The translations under genes were made by a program, and so were the position numbers. 64,000 nt of DNA from CAZWCX01 sp964632945 (GTDB lineage: Bacteria > Planctomycetota > MHYJ01 > WSZJ01 > CAZWCX01): positions 1 to 64,000 of the forward strand of contig CAZWCX010000005.1 in assembly GCA_964632945.1 (NCBI GenBank). Reading direction: 5' to 3'. Shown here one piece after another: positions 42,732 through 51,169 of this stretch (positions are counted from its first letter, which is position 1; each line of letters begins with the position of its first letter). The notes beneath the pieces are model-generated. The model searched no databases and had not been told where the DNA came from. It saw only the letters and a program-made list of their open reading frames with translations.

Positions 42732-44408
42732 ATGGCCCAGCAATTCATCATGGTCATCAAGGGCTTGCGCAAGTACTACGAGCGCAAGGAGGTCATCCGG
42801 GACATCTCCCTCTCGTTCTACCCCGGCGCCAAGATCGGCATCCTGGGCGGAAACGGGGCCGGAAAGTCGACCCTGCTCCGGGTCATGGCCGGCGTGGAGA
42901 AGGACATCGAGGGGGAAGTCTGGCACGCCCCCGGCACCACGATCGGGTATGTCCCGCAGGAACCGCTCCTCGACACGGACAAGGACGTGCGCGGCGTCGT
43001 CGAGGAGGCGGTGGAGCCGGTGCGTCGATTGCTGCAGGAACACGAGGAGATCGGCGCCCGCCTCGGGGAACCGCTCGAACCGGAGGAGATGGAAAAGGCC
43101 CTGGCGCGCCTGGAGACGGTTCAGGCCCAGATTGAGGCCTGCGGCGGGTGGGAGCTCGACCGGCAGCTGGAAATCGCGTCGGACGCGCTGCGTCTGCCCC
43201 CCTGGGACGCCAAGGTGAAGGTCCTCTCCGGCGGGGAGCGGCGGCGGGTGGCGCTCTGTCGCGTGCTCATGCAGCGTCCGGATCTCCTGCTCCTCGACGA
43301 ACCGACCAACCACCTCGATGCCGACACCGTGGCCTGGCTCGAACACCATCTCCAGGAGTATGCCGGATCGGTCATCGCGGTCACGCACGATCGTTACTTC
43401 CTGGACAACGTCGCCGGCTGGATCCTCGAACTCGATCGCGGCCACGGCATCCCGTGGAAGGGGAATTATTCGAGTTGGCTGGAGCAGAAGAAACAGCGGC
43501 TGGAGCTCGAGGAAAAGGCGGAGACGGCGCGTCAGCGCACCCTGATGCGGGAGCTGGAGTGGGTCCGCATGTCCCCCCGGGCTCGCGTGGCCAAGAGCAA
43601 GGCCCGCCTGAAGGCGTACAACGAACTCGCCGCCCAGGAATTCGAGGAGCGGTCGGAGTCGGTCGTCCTTCAGCTGCCCCCGGGTCCGCAGCTCGGCAAT
43701 CAGGTGGTCGAGACCCGCAGCCTGCGCAAGGGGTACGGGGACCGGGTGCTGATCGAGGACCTGACCTTCTCCCTCCCGCCCGGTGGAATCGTCGGGGTGA
43801 TCGGCCCGAATGGCGCCGGCAAGACCACGCTCTTCCGCATGATCGTCGGCGAAGAGAAACCCGACTCCGGCGAGCTCGTGGTGGGAAACAGTGTCGTCCT
43901 GGCCTACGTGGACCAGAATCGCGAGACCCTGAACCCCGATCAGAGCGTCTTCCAGGAGGTCTCCGACGGGAAGGAGACCATCAAATTCGGCAAACGGGAG
44001 ATCAACTCCCGGGCCTACCTGGCGCGCTTCAATTTCAAGGGGTCGGACCAACAGAAGAAGGTGGGGGAGCTCTCCGGCGGGGAGCGAAATCGGATCCAGC
44101 TCGCCAAGTTGCTCCGTCGGGGGGGAAATGTCATCCTGCTCGACGAACCGACCAACGACTTGGATGTAGATACGCTTCGCGTCCTGGAGGAGGCCCTGCT
44201 GAACTTCGCCGGGTGTGCGGTGATCATCAGCCACGACCGGTGGTTCCTGGACCGGATCGCGACCCACATCCTGTCCTTCGAGGGTGAGGGAAGGGTCCGC
44301 TGGTGGGAAGGCAACTACCAGTCCTATCACGAGATGCGCCGTGGCGAACTCGGGGACGCCGCCGATCGGCCGAGTCGCCTGAAGTACAAGAAGTTGATGA
44401 AAACCTAG
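42732..44408 (+). CDS. ettA: Energy-dependent translational throttle protein EttA (ABC-F)
   Basis: 558 residues from ATG 42732. Two ABC domains without membrane segments: GGNGAGKST and GPNGAGKTT Walker A, LSGGERRRVALCR and LSGGERNRIQLAK signatures, and LLLLDEPTNHLD / ILLDEPTNDLD Walker B. A Pro-rich arm insertion and KxKARLKAYNEL linker with VAKSKARL match EttA. EttA binds the ribosomal E site and gates the first peptide bond according to the ADP:ATP ratio. Length fits (E. coli 555). It is one of the best-conserved genes in the window. Confidence 0.95.
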   Translation: MAQQFIMVIKGLRKYYERKEVIRDISLSFYPGAKIGILGGNGAGKSTLLRVMAGVEKDIEGEVWHAPGTTIGYVPQEPLLDTDKDVRGVVEEAVEPVRRLLQEHEEIGARLGEPLEPEEMEKALARLETVQAQIEACGGWELDRQLEIASDALRLPPWDAKVKVLSGGERRRVALCRVLMQRPDLLLLDEPTNHLDADTVAWLEHHLQEYAGSVIAVTHDRYFLDNVAGWILELDRGHGIPWKGNYSSWLEQKKQRLELEEKAETARQRTLMRELEWVRMSPRARVAKSKARLKAYNELAAQEFEERSESVVLQLPPGPQLGNQVVETRSLRKGYGDRVLIEDLTFSLPPGGIVGVIGPNGAGKTTLFRMIVGEEKPDSGELVVGNSVVLAYVDQNRETLNPDQSVFQEVSDGKETIKFGKREINSRAYLARFNFKGSDQQKKVGELSGGERNRIQLAKLLRRGGNVILLDEPTNDLDVDTLRVLEEALLNFAGCAVIISHDRWFLDRIATHILSFEGEGRVRWWEGNYQSYHEMRRGELGDAADRPSRLKYKKLMKT

Positions 44409-44802
44409 ATTACGTAACCGGTTGTGGAGTCTCCCATGGAACCAACCCGCCCCGGTTCGGTGGCGGCCCGCAGGCAGGGAATCGGGCCGACCGGGACACG
44501 GGGATCGCGTGACGCCGCCCGCGCGAGGGGGGCTCCCAGGAACGCGCCCAAAGATTCCGAATTGGTAATAGTCGTTACTGCGGCGCAACAGATAGCCGGG
44601 ATCGATTTTGGGTGGAAATTGGTACGTTTCATTAAGTGCTTATAGATTAATGATTTATTAATTTCACGCTTCAATCGTCTTGGGTATGTCGATTGCTAAC
44701 ACCCCTCCCATCGGATTGACAACGAGACGACGAACGATACGGAGACAGAGAGAGTGAATCCCCGCAAGGGGGTCGAGTTGGTTGCGTTGTTGGAGTAGGA
44801 AT
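44409..44802. other. Intergenic region before small-protein copy 1
   Basis: 394 bases without a convincing gene. TTGACA (44716-44721) followed 16 bases later by TACGGA (44738-44743) could be the promoter of copy 1. A small GNRA-capped hairpin (CCCC-GCAA-GGGG, 44760-44771) lies in the leader. The AT-rich stretch 44620-44670 stands out from its surroundings. Confidence 0.5.
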
Positions 44803-45072
44803 ATGAAGCACCTGTTCACACTGGCCGCAGTGCTGGTGCTGGTCGGGACGCTCTTCGTGGGCGTGCCTGCCAGCGTGTTCGGGTGACCCCCGCCTGGGGC
44901 CCCGCCTCCCCCGGACATTACGCCTGGCCCGGGTCCGGTTCCGGATCCGCCGGGGGGAGATGATGATGGTGGTGGTGACGACGATGACGGTGGTGGCGAC
45001 GACGACGACGGCGGCCCGGAGACGCAGGTTGATGACGGGCCCGACGCTGGCGAAGAGCGCTATCTGATGTAA
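44803..45072 (+). CDS. Small secreted Pro/Asp/Gly-rich protein with in-frame TGA, copy 1
   Basis: ATG 44803 (GGAG upstream) encodes a 27-residue signal peptide (MKHLFTLAAVLVLVGTLFVG, then VPASVFG). Codon 28 (44884-44886) is TGA. The frame continues for 61 residues: a Pro-rich stretch (PPPGAPPPPDITPGPG), an Asp/Gly run of about 20 residues that could bind calcium, and a tail ending EERYLM before TAA 45070-45072. A hairpin terminator follows the TAA, not the TGA. All of this reads as one gene whose TGA must be translated for the mature part to exist. Identical to copy 2 over 272 bases from the A of ATG to 2 bases past TAA. Confidence 0.6.
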
Positions 45073-45094
45073 TCGTTCCTCACTTCAGAACATC

Positions 45095-45130
45095 CTCGAG
45101 GGCTCGCGACACCCGTCGCGGGCCTTCGAG
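45095..45130 (+). terminator. Terminator of small-protein copy 1
   Basis: A strong GC hairpin of about 15 pairs (arms starting CTCGAGGGC at 45095 and ending GGCCTTCGAG at 45130) followed by TGTTTTC. It begins 22 bases after the TAA. Confidence 0.6.
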
Positions 45131-45992
45131 TGTTTTCGGGGTCTTTACAGCCTCTGCACTTGCACGTCCTCGACGGCCGCCCGTCAACCCGCGCGTTGCG
45201 GGAGCTACTGCCGGGCCGGAATCGTGCCGGGCGTCCCCGACGCCGCTCACACCGGAGGCCATGGATCCTGGCTCGCCCCCCGGCTCATCTCGGCTTGGCT
45301 GGGATCTTTGTAGGGAAGGCTCCGGGAGCAGGCGCGGCGACACAAATGCGGCTCCCGTTGGCCCGGCGTCAGGCCGGCCCGGGTCCAGGCGCACGGAGAC
45401 CCGCACCCGCGCGCGAGCGGGGGGCGGTCGCGGCCGTTCGTGGTGCTCGCCCCTCGGCTCAGGACCCGCGCGCGATCGGGACGCGGTGGCGAGGCGGTCC
45501 ATGCCCCGGGCGTGGGCCAAGGACTCCGTCCGAATCGAGCGACCGTCGGCCGCCTTGCCACTTCGATGGATCTTCTTAAAGTGGGCGTTCATGTAGTAGC
45601 GTGAATGCGAGAAGTGCGGGGCGTGCGCACCCAGGTCCGGGGTGTTCCCCTGCGGTCGAGTTTCCGCCCCGACGCGATCCAGTACCCACCGCCCGTGCCC
45701 GAGACCCGTCCGATCTCGGTCGGGCCCTCGCCTGAATCGCTACCCTGAGGAAACAGTCATTGGAGTTCCCTGTTACCCGTGCGGAACAAATCGAAAGTCG
45801 TGATCCAGCGCTGAATTCCAAGTATGGTTTTAAAGCGTTTTATAATAACATGTTGAGAAACAAATAAGAATTCTAGTCCTGCGGTACGGTCGTTGCTAAA
45901 TGCACCCTCGTCCAACACGAACGACGCCGAACGAAACCAACGAAGTAGTGACGGGGCCGCGAGGCCCTGAAGGACCTGTGAAGGAGAGAAGC
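45131..45992. other. Spacer between the two identical small-protein copies
   Basis: No supportable gene in about 860 bases; open frames on both strands look like GC-driven shadows. TATAAT at 45841-45846, with TTCCAA 19 bases before it, is a possible promoter for copy 2. A GNRA-capped hairpin (GGGCC-GCGA-GGCCC, 45954-45967) lies in the copy 2 leader, in the same relative place as the one before copy 1. Confidence 0.5.
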
Positions 45993-46262
45993 ATGAAGCA
46001 CCTGTTCACACTGGCCGCAGTGCTGGTGCTGGTCGGGACGCTCTTCGTGGGCGTGCCTGCCAGCGTGTTCGGGTGACCCCCGCCTGGGGCCCCGCCTCCC
46101 CCGGACATTACGCCTGGCCCGGGTCCGGTTCCGGATCCGCCGGGGGGAGATGATGATGGTGGTGGTGACGACGATGACGGTGGTGGCGACGACGACGACG
46201 GCGGCCCGGAGACGCAGGTTGATGACGGGCCCGACGCTGGCGAAGAGCGCTATCTGATGTAA
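45993..46262 (+). CDS. Small secreted Pro/Asp/Gly-rich protein with in-frame TGA, copy 2
   Basis: Base-for-base identical to copy 1 from ATG 45993 through the TAA at 46260-46262, including the TGA after the signal peptide (46074-46076). The leader is different and better (AAGGAGAGAAGC), the promoter region is different and the terminator is different. Identity thus coincides with the coding frame, including the part beyond the TGA. That is what selection or gene conversion acting on a translated full-length product would give. Probable exported or lipid-anchored small protein; function unknown. Confidence 0.6.
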
Positions 46263-46290
46263 TCTCCTCAACACAGTGGAACGTTCCAGA

Positions 46291-46320
46291 GGGGGCTTGC
46301 GATTGCGATCGCAAGCCCCC
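46291..46320 (+). terminator. Terminator of small-protein copy 2
   Basis: Perfect 12-bp stem (GGGGGCTTGCGA 46291-46302; TCGCAAGCCCCC 46309-46320) with a 6-base loop, followed by TTGTCCATTT. It starts 29 bases after the TAA. Confidence 0.75.
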
Positions 46321-46434
46321 TTGTCCATTTCTCCTCAATCTCGCCGAATCCACGAACTTTCCGCTCGCCCCGAGGGTCTAAGGACCCGGCCATCCTTGAT
46401 TCGGAAGTTCCGCAAGCTCCTTCCAGGGATTGGC

Positions 46435-46462
46435 TTGACGACTTCCCGCGACGGGCTATAAT
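46435..46462 (+). promoter_or_regulatory. Sigma-70 promoter of the coiled-coil gene
   Basis: TTGACG (46435-46440), 16 bases, TATAAT (46457-46462). The ATG of the next gene is 42 bases downstream. Confidence 0.75.
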
Positions 46463-46503
46463 TCATGAAGTAAAATCCTGCGCCCCCCCTCTAGGAGACG
46501 GGC

Positions 46504-47946
46504 ATGGAGTTGATCCTGAAGAAGGTCAGGGCCATCCAGCGGTGGCTCTTCCTCGTTCGCTTTGGCGAGAACTCGGTACGCCTTCTCTTCTATGCTCTGT
46601 GCATCTTCTCGCTCCTGGTCCTGCTGGATCGCCTGATCTTCCTCAATGTCGATCTCTACCAGGGCATGGTGATCATGACCGGCACCGCTCTCCTCGGCGC
46701 GGCGGTCTGGGTAGCTCTGTCCCGGATCACCCTCCTGCGTGCCGCCATGGTCGCGGACGAGCAGCTCGGCCTGAAAGAGCGGCTTTCGAGCGCCTTGTCC
46801 GTCGGTCAAGCCGGCACTCCCATGGAGCAGGCCCTGATCCTCGATACCGCCCAGAAGGCGCAGAAGGTGGTCGTCACGCGCACCGCGTCGTTCCGGTTCC
46901 CGCGGGAGTCGCGGTTCTTCTACATCCCCGCGGCCCTCATCGTCCTCTCCCTCATGGTCCTCCCGCCGCTCGACCTCCTGGGTCGGCTCGAGGCCAAGAC
47001 CATCAGCGAAGCCAAGAAGGAAGAGGCCAAGAAGGACTCGCTCAAGGTGGAGAAGCGCACCGAGAAGATCAAGAAGCGCCTGGAGGAAAAGAGTCTCCCC
47101 GAACTCGAGGGCGTGATCAAGAAGCTGGAAGCCCTCTCGGAGGATCTGAAGGCACAGAAGACCGACAAGGTCGACGCAATGGCCAAGCTCTCGAACCTCT
47201 CCGATGAATTGAAGGATCGTCGCGAGCAGCTCGGGGAGAAGATGGCGGTCAAGCGCGACCTGGAGTCTCTCTCCGGTGAAGAAGGCGAGATGGGCAAACT
47301 CGCCGAGGCCGTCAAGTCGGGGGATTGGGAAGAGGCCAGAGAGCAATTGAAAAACCTCGAGGAGAAGCTCAACAGCGACTCCCTCACGCCCGAGGAGAAG
47401 CAGAAACTCCAGCGGCAGCTTCAGCAACTCGCGAAGTCCCTCAAGAATGATCGCAATCTGGAGCGGCTCGGGAAGTCGCTCGAGAAGCTCGCCGAGCGCA
47501 TGGAGAAGGTGCAGGACAAGCTGGGCGAGGAGGATCGCAACTACGCCAGCAAGGCATTCGAAGAACTCGATGAGCAGATGAAGACTCTCGAGGATCTGTC
47601 GGAAGAGGAACTGGAGGAGTTGGAGAAGACCCTCGACGAGCTGGAACAGGCCAAGGACGACCTGACCGAGGAAAACGGCGAGGAAGGCCAGCAGGGCCAA
47701 AATGGCCAGGACGGACAGCAGGGTCAGGAAGGCCAGGAAGGCCAAGAGGGACAGGAAGGTCAGGAAGGCCAGGAAGGCCAGAAGCAGGGCCAGCAGGGCC
47801 AGAAGCAGGGGCAGCAGGGTCAGAAGCAGGGGCAACAGGGTCAGAAAGGCCAACAAGGACAGAAGGGCCAGGAAGGCCAGAAGAAGGGCGGCGACCAGGA
47901 GTGCATCAATTGCAAGAAGAAGATGAGCCAATCCGGCGGAACCTGA
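46504..47946 (+). CDS. Coiled-coil, Gln/Gly-rich membrane protein (N-terminal part up to first in-frame TGA)
   Basis: 480 residues from ATG 46504. Two membrane helices near 24-44 and 54-72 and a third near 138-158 (FYIPAALIVLSLMVLPPLDL) are followed by a long charged coiled coil (about 165-395) and a collagen-like GQxGQxGQ stretch (about 400-460). It then reads ECINCKKKMSQSGGT and TGA at 47944-47946. The same frame continues as GQG-type linker and a conserved domain to 48450, interrupted by one more TGA at 47977-47979. Homologous planctomycete proteins, as I remember them, are single chains with that domain at the C-terminus. The gene heads the run that continues into the ABC importer and MoxR cluster. 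Function: probably a membrane scaffold. Confidence 0.75.
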   Translation: MELILKKVRAIQRWLFLVRFGENSVRLLFYALCIFSLLVLLDRLIFLNVDLYQGMVIMTGTALLGAAVWVALSRITLLRAAMVADEQLGLKERLSSALSVGQAGTPMEQALILDTAQKAQKVVVTRTASFRFPRESRFFYIPAALIVLSLMVLPPLDLLGRLEAKTISEAKKEEAKKDSLKVEKRTEKIKKRLEEKSLPELEGVIKKLEALSEDLKAQKTDKVDAMAKLSNLSDELKDRREQLGEKMAVKRDLESLSGEEGEMGKLAEAVKSGDWEEAREQLKNLEEKLNSDSLTPEEKQKLQRQLQQLAKSLKNDRNLERLGKSLEKLAERMEKVQDKLGEEDRNYASKAFEELDEQMKTLEDLSEEELEELEKTLDELEQAKDDLTEENGEEGQQGQNGQDGQQGQEGQEGQEGQEGQEGQEGQKQGQQGQKQGQQGQKQGQQGQKGQQGQKGQEGQKKGGDQECINCKKKMSQSGGT

Positions 47947-48450
47947 AGTAGCGGCCAGGGCAAGAAGCCCGGGACCTGAAAGGTCCTCGGGGCCTACGGG
48001 CTAGGCCGATCGAAAGCGAACCAGGGTCAAGGCGGCAAGGGCAGCCAGAGCGGCAAGGGTCTGGGATCCGGGGGTCCGGGAACGGGCAAGGGCGGCAAGG
48101 TGCCGGAGAGCGGCAATCGCAATGTCCGATTCGACAAGGAGAAGATCAAGGGGCTCCTGGACAGCAAGGGGGAGATCCTGGGCGGCATCTTCGTAAAGGG
48201 CCAGGCCACCAAGGGCGAGGCCAAGCAGGAGTACGTCGAGGCCTACAAGGCCGAGATTCAGGAATCCACCGACGCGCTCACCAAGGAAGACATTCCTCTC
48301 GGTTACAAGCAATTCGTCTCGACCTACTTTGACTCGATCGATGGCGCCGGGGAGGATGACTCCGCGGCCGACGAGGGCGCTACACCTCCGTCCGGCGGTT
48401 CCCCCGGGGAGGGGACCAAGCCGACCGAGGGGCAAGGGGGCGGGAAGTAA
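47947..48450 (+). CDS. Same-frame continuation of the coiled-coil protein beyond TGA codons
   Basis: Frame identical to the upstream gene. Between TGA 47944-47946 and TGA 47977-47979 lies SSGQGKKPGT, then KVLGAYGLGRSKANQGQGGK and more Gly/Lys/Gln linker. A compact domain follows (FDKEKIKGLLDSKGEILGGI, then AKQEYVEAYKAEIQESTDAL and IPLGYKQFVSTYFDSIDG) to TAA 48448-48450. A GTG at 48100 could start a separate 116-residue protein, but no Shine-Dalgarno precedes it and the linker before it is clearly coding in character. Two GC hairpins (47968-47991 and 47991-48007) flank the second TGA. So this is either the recoded C-terminus of the upstream gene or a split gene. Confidence 0.65.
47968..48007 (+). 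promoter_or_regulatory. Double hairpin around the second in-frame TGA
   Basis: Hairpin 1 pairs 47968-47977 with 47981-47991 (one bulged T), with the second TGA (47977-47979) running from the stem's last base into its 3-base loop. Hairpin 2 pairs GGCCTA (47991-47996) with TAGGCC (48002-48007) around loop CGGGC; the loop begins 18 bases after the TGA and has a G among its first two bases. Those properties fall within the loose published bacterial SECIS description. No T-run follows, so neither is an intrinsic terminator. Confidence 0.45.
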
Positions 48451-48456
48451 CGCAGC

Positions 48457-49518
48457 ATGCATTCTCCCGCTTCCCGGACGGAGCGGCGGCCGCCGCTCTG
48501 GATCCCCGCCGTGGTCGTCGCCCTGTTCGGCCTGGGATGGCTCCTGCTCCTTGCCGGCCATCGTTCCGGGCAGTGGATCGGCCGCGTGGTCGTCTACACC
48601 AGCCTGGACGAGCTCTACTCCGAGCCGATCCTGCGCGAATTCGAGCGCCGCACTTCGGTCCGGGTCGACGTCGTCTATGACAGCGAGGCAACCAAGACGG
48701 TCGGGCTGGCCAACCGGATCCTGTTCGAGCGCCGGAACCCGCGGGCGGACGTGTTCTGGAATTCGGAAATCCTGCACACGATCCGATTGCAGGCCGAAGG
48801 GGCGTTCGAGGCGTATTCCAGCCCGTCGGCCCAGGACATTCCCGCCGAATTCCGGGATCCTGGCGGCGTGTGGACCGGCTTCGCCGCGCGCGCGAGGGTC
48901 ATCGGCGCGTACAAGGACGTGCTCACGAAGCAGGGCTATCCGCCGCGAGGCATCGAGGAACTGGTCCACGCGCGTTTCCGGGACCGCATCGGCATCGCCT
49001 CGCCCTTTTTCGGGACCACGGCGACGCACATGGCCGCGCTCTGTCAGGCCCTGGGGAAGAGTCAGACGGTAGCGCTGCTGCAGAAACTGAAGAATCATGG
49101 CCTGCGCGTGTATCCCGGCAATGGCCCGGTCGCCGATGCGGTGGCACGGGGCGAGATCCTGGCCGGGCTCACCGACACCGACGACGTGGCCATTCGCAAG
49201 CAGGCCGGGAAGCCGGTGTTCGCGATCTACCCGGACGCGATGGGGATGGGAACGCTGGTCATCCCGAACACGGTGGCCCTGGTGAAGGGCGGACCGAATC
49301 CGGAGTTCGGTCGGATGCTGATCGACTTCCTGCTTTCGCGCCAGGTCGAAGAGAAGCTGGCCCGCGCACGCGGGCGCCAAATGCCGGTCCGGGACCTCCC
49401 GGTTCCCGAGGGGGACATGACCCTCTCGCAGATCCGGCCGATGAAGGTCGATTGGTCCACCCTGCCGCGGCACTTCGACGAAATCCTGCCCGAGTTGAAG
49501 CGGCTGTTCATGGATTAG
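48457..49518 (+). CDS. Iron-type ABC importer substrate-binding protein (membrane-anchored)
   Basis: 353 residues from ATG 48457, 6 bases after the previous stop. One uncleaved-looking membrane segment (about 15-34, LWIPAVVVALFGLGWLLLLA) and then a periplasmic-binding fold: RVVVYTSLDELYSEPILREF, VDVVYDSEATKTVGLANRIL, NPRADVFWNSE, and IPNTVALVKGGPNPEFGRML. This is the AfuA/FbpA cluster D family that usually binds Fe3+ or related anions. The permease and ATPase follow directly, so this is a complete importer. Ligand iron is the likely but unproven choice. Confidence 0.85.
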   Translation: MHSPASRTERRPPLWIPAVVVALFGLGWLLLLAGHRSGQWIGRVVVYTSLDELYSEPILREFERRTSVRVDVVYDSEATKTVGLANRILFERRNPRADVFWNSEILHTIRLQAEGAFEAYSSPSAQDIPAEFRDPGGVWTGFAARARVIGAYKDVLTKQGYPPRGIEELVHARFRDRIGIASPFFGTTATHMAALCQALGKSQTVALLQKLKNHGLRVYPGNGPVADAVARGEILAGLTDTDDVAIRKQAGKPVFAIYPDAMGMGTLVIPNTVALVKGGPNPEFGRMLIDFLLSRQVEEKLARARGRQMPVRDLPVPEGDMTLSQIRPMKVDWSTLPRHFDEILPELKRLFMD

Positions 49519-49549
49519 CAGGGGCGGTCCGCGCCTCAGGAGGTGGCGG

Positions 49550-51133
49550 GTGCCTCGCCGGGTCGTCGTCCCCGCCGCCGCGATCGCGATTCTCCTCCTC
49601 GCGCTGCTTCCCCTGCTTTGGGTCTACCTCCTGCCCTGGGTCGACGCGGGCGGGGGCGGAGCGTTCCTCCGCGCGCTCCAGGAACCGCTTCGCTGGACCC
49701 TTGCCGCCCGCAGTCTGGCCGTGGCCGGCCTGGCGGCGACGGCGGCGACGGCGATCGGCCTGGCGGTCGGGCTGGCCCCGTCGCTTCCGGCAGGGAGACC
49801 GCGCACGGTCTGGGCCGCCCTCGCGCTGCTTCCGCTCGCCCTTCCCCCGTACGTCTCGGCGGTCGGATGGATCGGCCTCTGCTCCGGCGAGGGCGGAATC
49901 GGGCGGATCCTGTCGTGGCTCGGATTCGGGCCACCGGACGTTTTTCTGAGGTCGGTCGTCGGGTGCGCCTGGGTGCATGCCCTGGCCTTCTGGCCCTGCG
50001 TCGCGCTGCTGGTGCGCGCGGCGCGGCTCGCGCTCGACCCGGCGGTCGAAGAGGCCGCGCGGCTGCACCTCTCGCCGGGCCGTGCGTGGCGGCGGGTCCT
50101 GCTTCCGGCGGTCGCCCGCGAGGCGCGGGCCGGGGCGGCGATCGTCTTCGTCCTTTCGCTGGCCGACTTCTCGGTGCCGTCGGTCCTGCAGGTCAACGTG
50201 TTCGCCCTCGAGGTCTTCACCCGCTTCGAGCAGAACTACGATCACGTCGCGGCCGCGGCCCTGTCCTTCCCCGTCCTGATCGCCGTCGCGGTGGCGATTT
50301 TCCTCGAGCGCCGCTGGGCGGGCGTCGCGGATCGAGCCTTCTCGCCGCAGGCGCGCCCCTTCGACTCCCCGGCGAGCGGACGGGCCTGGATCGCCCTGGG
50401 CCTGCCCCTGACGCTGGCGGTCGGCATCCCGGTCCTGCAGTTGCTCGTCGATGCCGGCGCCCCCGACGCGTACGTGCGCGTCCTCCTGGTTGCGGGTCGG
50501 CCACTCGGAAACACCCTGCTGCTCGGATTCGCGGGTGCGCTCTGGGTCGGGCTGGCCGGACTGGTCCTGGCACTGTTGGTCCGCGGCGGGGCCCGCTGGC
50601 TCGAGGGCCCCGCCACCGCCGCCCTGGCGGCCTCGTTCGCGCTTCCCGCCGCGCTCGTCGGCATCGGATTGGCCCTGGTGTGGAATCGGCCCGGCCTCCC
50701 CGGACTCGTCTACGGGAGCCCGGCCATCCTGCTCCTGGCCTACCTCGCCCGCTTCCTGCTGGTGCCGTTCCGGCTCGTCTGCGGCGGACTCGCATCCGAC
50801 GAACTGGGCGCTGCCCTCGACGCCGCCCGGCTCCACGGCCTGCCGCCGGCCGTCACCCTTTTCCGCGTGGTCCTGCCGTCGCTCACGGAGCACCTTCGCG
50901 CCGCTTCCCTCGCACTCTACGTTTTCATCGTCGGAGAGTTGGCCACCGTCGTGCTGGTCCAGCCCCCGGGATGGGACACCGTGCCGGTGCGCATCTTCCA
51001 ATTGGTGCACTACGGGTACGAACGCGAGGTCGCCGCGCTTTGTGTGGTGCTGCTGGTCGCCGTGGTCGTTCCCGTCGCCGTGGCGTGGACCGCGTTCGAT
51101 TCGGCCCGCTTGCATCCGCGCAAAGCCCTCTGA
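49550..51133 (+). CDS. Iron-type ABC importer permease (FbpB-like, fused halves)
   Basis: 527 residues from GTG 49550, with CAGGAGG 8 bases upstream. About twelve membrane helices form two homologous halves, each with a BPD_transp_1 EAA-type loop: EEAARLHLSPGRAWRRVLLP and LGAALDAARLHGLPPAVTLF, both contacting the ATPase. That double-length architecture is characteristic of Fe3+ (FbpB/AfuB) permeases. It works with the binding protein upstream and the ATPase downstream. Confidence 0.9.
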   Translation: MPRRVVVPAAAIAILLLALLPLLWVYLLPWVDAGGGGAFLRALQEPLRWTLAARSLAVAGLAATAATAIGLAVGLAPSLPAGRPRTVWAALALLPLALPPYVSAVGWIGLCSGEGGIGRILSWLGFGPPDVFLRSVVGCAWVHALAFWPCVALLVRAARLALDPAVEEAARLHLSPGRAWRRVLLPAVAREARAGAAIVFVLSLADFSVPSVLQVNVFALEVFTRFEQNYDHVAAAALSFPVLIAVAVAIFLERRWAGVADRAFSPQARPFDSPASGRAWIALGLPLTLAVGIPVLQLLVDAGAPDAYVRVLLVAGRPLGNTLLLGFAGALWVGLAGLVLALLVRGGARWLEGPATAALAASFALPAALVGIGLALVWNRPGLPGLVYGSPAILLLAYLARFLLVPFRLVCGGLASDELGAALDAARLHGLPPAVTLFRVVLPSLTEHLRAASLALYVFIVGELATVVLVQPPGWDTVPVRIFQLVHYGYEREVAALCVVLLVAVVVPVAVAWTAFDSARLHPRKAL

Positions 51134-51169
51134 TATCATGACCCGGATTCGGTAAGGATTCAGGCCGCG

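Noticed and set aside
44436..44645. 70-residue open frame after ettA
   Set aside because: No Shine-Dalgarno and arginine-rich composition without a domain; not supportable.
45080..45592. 170-residue open frame on the minus strand between the small-gene copies
   Set aside because: Arg/Pro/Ser-rich, no ribosome site, no recognisable domain; typical of a shadow in GC-rich DNA, and overlapping the copy 1 terminator.
47968..47991. Intrinsic terminator inside the coiled-coil gene
   Set aside because: The hairpin is strong but is followed by GC-rich sequence, with no T-run.
44803..48450. Genome-wide reassignment of TGA to an amino acid
   Set aside because: Many well-supported genes here end at TGA with nothing sensible after it (for example 3981-3983, 15833-15835, 21121-21123, 39584-39586), so TGA is still a stop.
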